A DNA stretch of 5,246 bases from an uncultured Desulfobacterium sp. (GTDB taxonomy: Bacteria > Desulfobacterota > Desulfobacteria > Desulfobacterales > Desulfobacteraceae): the NCBI GenBank assembly GCA_937124525.1, contig CAKZLA010000289.1:1-5246 (forward strand), read 5' to 3'. Shown piece by piece: positions 1 through 4,234 of this stretch. Made by a program: the position numbers and the translations under genes. How positions within the stretch are numbered: the stretch's first letter is position 1; each line of letters opens with the position of its first letter. The notes below the pieces were generated by a model. That model searched no databases and had not been told where the DNA came from. It saw nothing but the letters and a program-made list of their open reading frames with translations.

Positions 1-1291
1 TGATAATATCACCTTCCGTCATAACAACCGCATACTCAATTGCATTTCTCAACTCCCGAATATTCCCCGGCCAATTATAGCGCTTAAGAATTTCAACAGT
101 TTTATCAGATAACTTTAAGCCACTTTTACCATAGTCGCGCTGGTATTTTTCCAGGAAGGTTTTGGCTAGCGGTAAGATATCTTCTTTTCGTTCTCGTAAA
201 GGCGGCGTAAGAATATCTACCACATTTAAACGATAATAAAGATCCCTACGAAATTTCTGTTTACGGGCCAGTTCACTTAGATTATGGTTGGTTGCAGCAA
301 TAACACGGGTATCAACAAATATGGTTCTGGTACTGCCAAGACGCTCAAACTCCCCTTCCTGCAACACCCGCAGAAGCTTGGCTTGTAATTCCATTGGGAG
401 ATCCCCTATTTCATCCAAAAAAAGAGTTGTCCCGTGAGCGGCCTCAAATCGGCCGATCTGCTTACTTACGGCACCGGTAAATGCGCCTTTTTCATGACCG
501 AACAACTCGCTTTCGATCAGTGTGGCCGGAAGGGAGGCGCAGTTGACTTTAATCATAGGATGCCCTTTACGGTCACTCATGTTATGAATGGCATGGGCCA
601 ACAGTTCTTTACCCGTTCCTGTTTCTCCCAAAATAAGAACGCATGTATTTGTCTGGGCAACCTTCTCTGCCTGACTGAGGACTCGTTTAATGGCATCACT
701 TTCACCGATAATTTTATGGTGTTGATAAGTGAGTTCAATTTTCTCACGAAGATAAATATTTTCCTTTTCAAGTTGCTCTTTTAACGCTTTAATTTTCTTA
801 AAGGCTTTTAATAATTCCATCTCACGCTTTTTTCGCTTGGAAATATTGCGACACAAGGCCAAGTATAGTTTTTTTTCTCCCAAATCCAATCGCCCAAAGC
901 GGATTTCAACAGGAAATGTGCTCGCATCTTTTCGCTGATGTATACCTTCAAATGTTATGTACTGTCCTGAAGCAAGGGGCTTCCAGTATCGAGCCTTATG
1001 CTCTTTATCTTCAGCCTCAACGTCGACTTCCAATATTGACATCCTGAGCAGCTCTTCCCGAGTATATCCCAGAGTCTGGCATGCCCGGTGATTGACATCA
1101 AAAATTTGCCCTTTCTCATCAAGTATAAAAAAAGCATCACCCGCTTGATCGACCAACAATTGAAAGTGGTGATCTTTAGTGATCAATGAATCTACTTCCC
1201 GGTTGTGTTCAGCGATGGCAGCTCCCATGATAACAATAATGTTTACTCTGGGTTTAACGTATCTGTCGACCTTGATCAAAACATCGGCCAT
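1..1291 (-). CDS. PAS domain sigma-54-dependent transcriptional activator (C-terminus off the left edge)
   Basis: This is a bacterial enhancer-binding protein that hydrolyses ATP to open sigma-54 RNA polymerase promoters. About 430 residues are visible from the ATG at 1291. Residues ~40-150 form a PAS sensor domain (VDQAGDAFFILDEKG, then VNHRACQTLGY), followed by a charged coiled-coil linker at ~150-190. The AAA+ domain starts near 194 and has Walker A GETGTGKE (222-229), an intact sigma-54-contacting GAFTGA loop (269-274), Walker B FLDE (291-294), the FRRDLYYRLNV arginine-finger region (~348-358) and the sensor II motif WPGNIRELRN (407-416). The Fis-type helix-turn-helix expected next is beyond position 1. 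There is no receiver domain, so activity is probably set by a ligand, redox state or partner sensed by PAS; the signal is unknown. The start is uncertain. ATG 1291 is the furthest upstream after an in-frame TGA, but it lacks a clear Shine-Dalgarno; ATG 1228 is an alternative that keeps the whole PAS domain. The family call is secure, the target genes are unknown. Confidence 0.93.
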   Translation of the reverse strand, partial: MADVLIKVDRYVKPRVNIIVIMGAAIAEHNREVDSLITKDHHFQLLVDQAGDAFFILDEKGQIFDVNHRACQTLGYTREELLRMSILEVDVEAEDKEHKARYWKPLASGQYITFEGIHQRKDASTFPVEIRFGRLDLGEKKLYLALCRNISKRKKREMELLKAFKKIKALKEQLEKENIYLREKIELTYQHHKIIGESDAIKRVLSQAEKVAQTNTCVLILGETGTGKELLAHAIHNMSDRKGHPMIKVNCASLPATLIESELFGHEKGAFTGAVSKQIGRFEAAHGTTLFLDEIGDLPMELQAKLLRVLQEGEFERLGSTRTIFVDTRVIAATNHNLSELARKQKFRRDLYYRLNVVDILTPPLRERKEDILPLAKTFLEKYQRDYGKSGLKLSDKTVEILKRYNWPGNIRELRNAIEYAVVMTEGDII

Positions 1292-1418
1292 CCATCATAA
1301 TTGGCAGAACAACGGGGCCAGGCTTGCATTATTGGCGCCTGAAATCTTTATCTGGTTCCATGCTTTTTATAAGTACCTGTGCACAAAAGAAATTTCAACA
1401 AACGCGTCCATATTGCAT
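1292..1418 (-). pseudogene. Decayed N-terminal extension of the sigma-54 regulator, or leader with a 7-codon uORF
   Basis: Upstream of ATG 1291 the regulator's reading frame continues with coding-like sequence but is cut by an in-frame TAA (after HRYL, about 1367-1369) and TGA (after LAPLFCQL, about 1295-1297). The pieces read MDAFVEISFVHRYL from ATG 1411, then KAWNQIKISGANNASLAPL and onward. The best ribosome binding site (AGGGAG at 1424-1429, 5-nt spacer) serves ATG 1418, which is out of frame and opens only MQYGRVC before TGA at 1395. One reading is that the native start was at 1418 and a frameshift plus stops removed about 40 residues, leaving the protein to start at 1291 or 1228. The other is that this is an untranslated leader with a short upstream ORF. 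I do not recognise the lost segment as a known domain. Confidence 0.4.
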
Positions 1419-1644
1419 ATCTGCTCCCTTCCACAGAGTGGCAGATGTTGTATTCAAACCCTTATTTATCAACATACCCTATAACTTGGTTCAATAACTT
1501 ATCTTTATTTAAAAACTTAGCACTACAGAGACACTTTGCTTACTTCACTAAAAATAGAGTGTCGAAAGGTGGGGAAACGTGCTTTAGAATCCTCTCCAAA
1601 CAGGGTAATTCATGAAAGCGTCGCTGTAAATGTTAGAGTTTATG

Positions 1645-1674
1645 ATTCTATGACAGGAAGCTCCTTTTTGTCAA
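1645..1674 (-). promoter_or_regulatory. Sigma-70-like promoter for the regulator gene
   Basis: Read on the minus strand, a perfect -35 TTGACA (1669-1674) is followed by an 18-nt spacer and a -10 TAGAAT (1645-1650). Transcription would start near 1638 and give a leader of about 345 nt before ATG 1291, or about 220 nt before ATG 1418. This is the best -35/-10 pair seen upstream of the regulator. The region is AT-rich, so a chance match is possible. Confidence 0.45.
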
Positions 1675-1940
1675 ATTAAAATATCAAAGATATCAGCTCA
1701 AGTTTTAAAGGTACTGGGCTCACACTATTCCAGCACAGGATTATGATGTCGTTTGTATACTCACTCAATGAGCGGGGTTGGTCATAAGCTGGGCCCACTA
1801 TACGGGAGGTAGAATTTTAGTCATAGCAACATACCGTAATGGCATGAGTTAATTTTTACCATTAAAATTTCATCACAAGGTGCCCGACGTTATGATCAAG
1901 CCCCAATGAGCTAACAGATATCGAATGTTCCTTATACCCT

Positions 1941-1965
1941 ACATGGCAGTAAGCACCTGCCATGT
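1941..1965. repeat. Perfect 9-bp hairpin
   Basis: ACATGGCAG and CTGCCATGT pair perfectly around a 7-nt loop (TAAGCAC). No T-run follows on either strand, so it does not look like an intrinsic terminator. It lies between the hydratase and regulator genes, about 160 bp past the hydratase stop. It could be an RNA processing or stability hairpin, a protein-binding dyad or a small palindromic repeat. Confidence 0.6.
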
Positions 1966-2041
1966 GGAGTAACCACCTACCACAACAAAAATTGAAACTC
2001 CAATGGTTCCAGTCTTTTGTACGGAATTTCACATAAAGTCC

Positions 2042-2062
2042 CGTCAGTCATAAGTTCTTAGC
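2042..2062 (+). repeat. 21-bp imperfect direct repeat, copy 1
   Basis: The run CGTCAGTCATAAGTTCTTAG plus a final C matches the copy at 2646-2666 in the same orientation at 19 of 21 positions. The two copies bracket the hydratase gene at an offset of 604 bp. A 13-base core of the second copy recurs inverted at 2761-2773. Confidence 0.7.
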
Positions 2063-2121
2063 TCTAATTCTGCATAATTCTTCAATGAAAATTTTTTAAA
2101 TAGCACATGAAGAATGAGAAA

Positions 2122-2577
2122 TTACGAGTCATTAGATAATTTGGAATGGTACGAAACGTTTTCCTTCCTTGGCAGAATGATCGCTTCTCCATCCATTAAA
2201 ATCAATCCCTCTTGATTGATACAATACGTTCTCAACCAAACCTTGTTCTTTGTTTGATCTTTGCGCGTTACTTCCACAATTGCAGTTACCGTATCGCCAA
2301 TATAGACAGGTTTAATAAATCGGCAACTCTGGTTTATATAGATGGCTCCAGGTCCCGGTAGCTGCGTACCAATAACTTTCGATATAAAACCAACAGATAA
2401 AATGCCATGGGCAATTCGTTTTTTGAAAATCGTTTTTGAAGCATATATTTTATCTATATGTGCAGGATTCATATCTCCTGTTATGCCCGCAAAACCATAG
2501 ATATCAAACTCAGAAATTGTTTTTGAGAATTCAGCAGTATCGCCAATATTAATTTCACTACAAATTTTTCCCTGCAT
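2122..2577 (-). CDS. MaoC-like (R)-specific enoyl-CoA hydratase family protein
   Basis: A complete 151-residue hot-dog-fold hydratase. The family adds water to trans-2-enoyl-CoA thioesters to give (R)-3-hydroxyacyl-CoA in the cytoplasm, as in PhaJ or MaoC proteins of fatty acid or polyhydroxyalkanoate metabolism. The hydratase-2 signature is clear: FAGITGDMNPAHID at residues ~29-42, with catalytic Asp35 and His40 five residues apart as in PhaJ, then the conserved IAHGILSVGF (55-64). The C-terminal half has the usual FIKPVYIGDTVTAIVEV strand pattern. Length is normal for single-domain members. The start is firm: AGGGAG at 2583-2588 lies 5 nt before the ATG. The gene stands alone, with no acyl-CoA partner genes nearby, so the substrate is unknown. 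It is flanked by direct repeats at 2042-2062 and 2646-2666, and a TATAAT box lies at 2700-2705. A non-catalytic or other acyl-CoA hydratase role remains possible. Confidence 0.92.
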   Translation of the reverse strand: MQGKICSEINIGDTAEFSKTISEFDIYGFAGITGDMNPAHIDKIYASKTIFKKRIAHGILSVGFISKVIGTQLPGPGAIYINQSCRFIKPVYIGDTVTAIVEVTRKDQTKNKVWLRTYCINQEGLILMDGEAIILPRKENVSYHSKLSNDS

Positions 2578-2616
2578 TTATGCTCCCTATATAGAGTAGT
2601 CTTTTTATGCCTCCCT
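2577..2616 (-). promoter_or_regulatory. Hydratase ribosome binding site and a duplicated decoy copy
   Basis: The functional site, read on the minus strand, is AGGGAG-CATAA-ATG. A near copy, AGGGAGGCATAAA, lies about 27 bp further upstream (2604-2616) but continues into AAAG instead of a start codon. The copies match except for one extra G, which suggests a small local duplication or a second ribosome standby site. Confidence 0.45.
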
Positions 2617-2645
2617 CATGGAAAACAAAATCAATATCCGTAACT

Positions 2646-2666
2646 CGTCAGTCCTAAGTTCTTTGC
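2646..2666 (+). repeat. 21-bp imperfect direct repeat, copy 2
   Basis: This is the second copy of the repeat at 2042-2062 (19 of 21 identical), in the upstream leader of the hydratase gene. Its 13-base core AGTCCTAAGTTCT (2650-2662) is also the left arm of the inverted repeat that closes at 2780. Confidence 0.7.
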
Positions 2667-2699
2667 ATGTTGTGTATTGAGATTTGCTAACCTCCTGAA

Positions 2700-2705
2700 A
2701 TTATA
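2700..2705 (-). promoter_or_regulatory. Possible -10 box for the hydratase gene
   Basis: TATAAT is perfect on the minus strand, but no good -35 hexamer is found 16-18 bp upstream. A start near 2693 would give a leader of about 115 nt carrying the direct-repeat copy and the duplicated ribosome binding site. The call is weak because of the AT-rich context. Confidence 0.25.
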
Positions 2706-2787
2706 GAGCCTGTACCTTAAAGCTTGGCTTTGCAGATCTTAATGATTTCAATGAGTTATGAGAACTTAGGACTCTTGAGTCCGTAAT

Positions 2788-2878
2788 AATACCTTCGCCA
2801 ATTTTATTTGGCTTCAGTTTCAATCCGTATATTGTGATTGCTAAATTTCAAATTGATTTTGAATTTGGCGAAGGTATT
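2788..2878. repeat. 91-bp palindromic element with perfect 14-bp terminal arms
   Basis: AATACCTTCGCCAA (2788-2801) and TTGGCGAAGGTATT (2865-2878) are exact reverse complements. The interior holds two further hairpins: CAATC/GATTG (2821-2825 and 2836-2840), and AAATTTCAAA paired with TTTGAATTT (about 2843-2866), which overlaps the right arm slightly. No clear target-site duplication flanks it. It could be a MITE-like element or a structured RNA. Confidence 0.6.
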
Positions 2879-2952
2879 GGTAAGAGTAATAACCCATTTT
2901 ATACCCCTTTAAAACACCATATAGCAATTAATATGCCATAAGTATTTGCATC

Positions 2953-3110
2953 AAACATTTCGGACTGTGCGGGTACCAATTATCCGTAGTGCTTGGCAAG
3001 TCAAATAGATCAAATTTAGCCTTCAATTGGTATTTTTAGATTACAAATAGCACGAGAATGTTCCTTCAAATCAGCTCAGCAAAGTGCTAACCGCACAGGT
3101 CGAAATATTT
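2953..3110. repeat. 158-bp three-way-junction palindromic element, candidate structured RNA
   Basis: An outer stem pairs 2953-2972 with 3091-3110: 17 Watson-Crick pairs, one G-U and two mismatches in 20 positions, with core ACTGTGCGG against CCGCACAG. Directly inside it lie two independent stems, TACCAATT/AATTGGTA (2974-2981 and 3025-3032) and TAGCAC/GTGCTA (3048-3053 and 3084-3089). The second inner stem ends one base before the outer stem resumes. This nested order gives a closed three-way junction on either strand. No coding frame was found inside. It could be a non-coding RNA, a regulatory leader or a palindromic mobile element. Confidence 0.5.
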
Positions 3111-3186
3111 ATAATGAATTCCATCTTGATTTCAAGCCACCGAAATTATGCGGGTTAAAAACGTAAAAGCAATCAAACCTGCCGGA

Positions 3187-3278
3187 GCATTATTTAGCCG
3201 GGTGTGCTGCGATGCAGCGTAGTTCCATCAAGCGCTACAACGGCATACCCGGAACCTGAATATCCCGCCAAATAACGC
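3187..3278. repeat. GC-rich REP-like palindromic element
   Basis: Terminal arms 3187-3198 and 3267-3278 pair at 10 of 12 positions. Inside, CCGGGTGTGC (3198-3207) pairs with GCATACCCGG (3243-3252) with one G-U. Smaller hairpins GCTGC/GCAGC (3206-3218) and GTAG/CTAC (3219-3222 and 3235-3238) sit in the centre. The GC-rich composition stands out from the AT-rich surroundings. It resembles the high-copy intergenic palindromes of proteobacteria, which are often moved by a RAYT-type transposase elsewhere in the genome. An integron attC site was considered and rejected. Confidence 0.55.
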
Positions 3279-3306
3279 TTGCAACTTTTCGATAATAATC
3301 TAAAAT
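3279..3306 (+). promoter_or_regulatory. Possible sigma-70 promoter for an unannotated RNA
   Basis: TTGCAA (3279-3284), a 16-nt spacer and TAAAAT (3301-3306) form a reasonable -35/-10 pair immediately after the REP-like element. A transcript starting near 3313 would run about 310 nt to the terminator ending at 3624 and would contain the hairpins at 3439-3536. The call is weak in AT-rich DNA. Confidence 0.25.
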
Positions 3307-3438
3307 AAATTTTCGTTTTATGGAAACGCATTAATTGCTGTTATGCCGCATTGTTCCAAAATAAAACACTGATGGTACGAAAGAGTGCTCTACTTTAATA
3401 CATTTTTATTGATACCCTGATCCGCTATAAATATTCGT

Positions 3439-3494
3439 CATGCCTTACATTACCTTTTTATATGAAAGAGTAGGCATGCCTAATATTCTTTCAT
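3439..3494. repeat. Overlapping, mutually exclusive hairpins
   Basis: Hairpin A pairs CATGCCTTAC (3439-3448) with GTAGGCATG (3470-3478), nine pairs with one bulged T. Hairpin B pairs ATGAAAGA (3462-3469) with TCTTTCAT (3487-3494) perfectly and contains the exact 12-bp palindrome TAGGCATGCCTA (3471-3482). Both use the bases around 3470-3478, so only one can form in full. This arrangement is seen in RNA switches and attenuators, but also in nested palindromic repeats. Confidence 0.45.
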
Positions 3495-3504
3495 GCTTCA
3501 TTGT

Positions 3505-3536
3505 GGGCAGTCCCGGGTCCCGCCTTCGGTCTGCCC
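3505..3536. repeat. GC-rich hairpin
   Basis: GGGCAG (3505-3510) pairs with CTGCCC (3531-3536) around a 20-nt GC-rich loop containing CCCGGG. No T-run follows. Its base composition contrasts with the flanks, as with the element at 3187-3278, and it may be another small intergenic repeat. Confidence 0.4.
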
Positions 3537-3587
3537 GTGGCAGTTTTATATGAAACTCCGTCCAAGATGCTTGAATTTTAGCATATT

Positions 3588-3624
3588 AAAACAGATCAAC
3601 ATTTGTAGATTGATCCGTTTTTTT
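3588..3624 (+). terminator. Rho-independent terminator without an upstream gene
   Basis: GATCAA (3594-3599) pairs with TTGATC (3610-3615). The stem extends through one A-C mismatch to a C-G pair and an A-tract/T-tract, and is followed by seven T residues (3618-3624). The orientation favours the plus strand; only four T residues follow the stem on the minus strand. No plus-strand coding region precedes it in the window, so it may end a non-coding RNA or be a relic. Confidence 0.55.
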
Positions 3625-3981
3625 CACCCATCATAAATATAAATAGAGTAGCGTAGATCCATAAACTGAAGAAGTCAAAAAGGCAAACATGGTCATCCCA
3701 GCCCACAACTAAAGAGCAGAGCAGATATTATTTAAGAGAAAACCCAAAAAATATCAACGACATATATCCATGAAATACTGGAAAACATATGTGTAGATAC
3801 TTAACAATGGAGATTTGGCAAAGCATCATTTTGTTTAACTTGAAACATTGATGGCAGATTAATTGCATATTGGTATTTTAACCAACAGATAATATCATTC
3901 TAAGGAAGTTGAATGTGTTTAAATTCATACACAAAGTCCATCGATAAAACAATGGTTTTTAAGGTCATGGATTTCGAAACA
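3625..3981. other. Gene-free AT-rich stretch upstream of the symporter operon
   Basis: No coding region or strong structure was seen on either strand. Minor inverted repeats (for example TTGGT/ACCAA near 3870-3886 and TGTGT/ACACA near 3914-3933) are within chance for this composition. It may contain upstream control sites of the operon starting at 4064. Confidence 0.5.
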
Positions 3982-4011
3982 CAATACTGGCAAAAATCAG
4001 CCTCAGTATTG
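3982..4011. promoter_or_regulatory. Operator-like inverted repeat upstream of the symporter operon
   Basis: CAATACTG (3982-3989) and CAGTATTG (4004-4011) are perfect 8-bp half-sites with 14 bp between them, 52 bp before the start codon at 4064. Half-sites about two DNA turns apart suit a dimeric transcription factor. A weak -10-like TATACA lies at 4040-4045, which would place the dyad over or just upstream of the promoter. The binding protein is unknown. Confidence 0.4.
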
Positions 4012-4063
4012 AATGATATCACCATGTTTGTTTAAATTTTATACAATTTAGTGAGGAGATTTT

Positions 4064-4234
4064 ATGCCGATCAAGACTGTTTTATTTTGGAGTGCATGTA
4101 TGCTTTCAGGATATGTATGGGGCTATTATTTGTTGTACAAAATTGAAAAATCCGGTGTAGAGCGGTGGGGAGGAAATACAGGGAGTATTTTTAAAATGGA
4201 AAAAAATAATACAAATTCAATCGGGAGAAAATAA
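4064..4234 (+). CDS. Small single-helix membrane protein, putative symporter accessory subunit
   Basis: A 56-residue protein beginning MPIKTVLFWSACML, with one strongly hydrophobic helix at about residues 5-27 (rich in Trp, Tyr and Leu) followed by a charged, Gly/Asn-rich tail. The start is supported by AGGAG at 4054-4058, 5 nt before ATG. Its stop codon overlaps the symporter start by one base (TAATG), so the two are translationally coupled. Short one-helix proteins encoded directly before sodium:solute symporters are known from other bacteria and are annotated as symporter small accessory proteins, by analogy with the DUF485 or DUF997 partners of ActP and PanF. From its position and topology I infer a role in assembly or stability of the transporter. 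There is no enzymatic motif. The gene is real with good confidence; the function is inferred. Confidence 0.82.
   Translation: MPIKTVLFWSACMLSGYVWGYYLLYKIEKSGVERWGGNTGSIFKMEKNNTNSIGRK

Larger units (their letters stand above)
1430..2121. other. Gene-free stretch between hydratase and regulator
   Basis: No credible coding region was found on either strand. The open frames are short and without recognisable motifs or well-placed ribosome binding sites. The stretch holds the regulator promoter (1645-1674), a GACACT/AGTGTC inverted repeat (1530-1535 and 1558-1563), a perfect hairpin (1941-1965), one copy of a 21-bp repeat (2042-2062) and an ATTCTTCA/TGAAGAAT inverted repeat (2077-2084 and 2108-2115) just past the hydratase stop. 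The last lacks a T-run, so it is not a convincing terminator. The remainder is unexplained; ancient gene remnants cannot be excluded. Confidence 0.6.
2643..2780. repeat. 138-bp inverted-repeat unit with 20-bp arms
   Basis: The left arm 2643-2662 and the right arm 2761-2780 are reverse complements at 17 of 20 positions, including 13 contiguous bases (AGAACTTAGGACT on the right). About 98 bp lie between the arms, including a minus-strand TATAAT (2700-2705) and an orphan minus-strand AGGAGG near 2689-2694 with no start codon at usable distance. The layout resembles a small non-autonomous mobile element, or a large leader structure in the hydratase transcript. Confidence 0.55.

Noticed and set aside
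434..784. Plus-strand open frame of 116 codons
   Set aside because: It lies antisense to the AAA+ domain of the sigma-54 regulator, whose motifs are intact on the minus strand; the plus-strand translation has no recognisable feature.
1295..1297. In-frame TGA read as selenocysteine in an extended regulator
   Set aside because: A TAA interrupts the same frame about 70 bp upstream, and no selenocysteine insertion hairpin or family precedent is evident.
1179..1615. Two overlapping plus-strand open frames (1179-1484 and 1379-1615)
   Set aside because: The first is antisense to the regulator start and its upstream segment; neither has a good ribosome site or a recognisable domain.
2075..2116. Terminator for the hydratase gene
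   Set aside because: The ATTCTTCA/TGAAGAAT stem is AT-rich, has a 23-nt loop and is not followed by a T-run on the minus strand.
3187..3278. Integron attC recombination site
   Set aside because: The ends resemble each other as an inverted repeat but lack the GTTRRRY / RYYYAAC core sites, and no integrase or cassette array is present.
3168..3295. Minus-strand peptide remnant reading AGYSGSGYAVVALDG
   Set aside because: It is a short frame inside the REP-like palindrome, with no ribosome site or recognised homologous domain; it is best explained by the repeat itself.
3988..4003. Sigma-54 promoter (CTGGCAAAAATCAGCC) upstream of the symporter operon
   Set aside because: The GG and GC elements are 9 rather than 10 bp apart and the surrounding consensus is poor.
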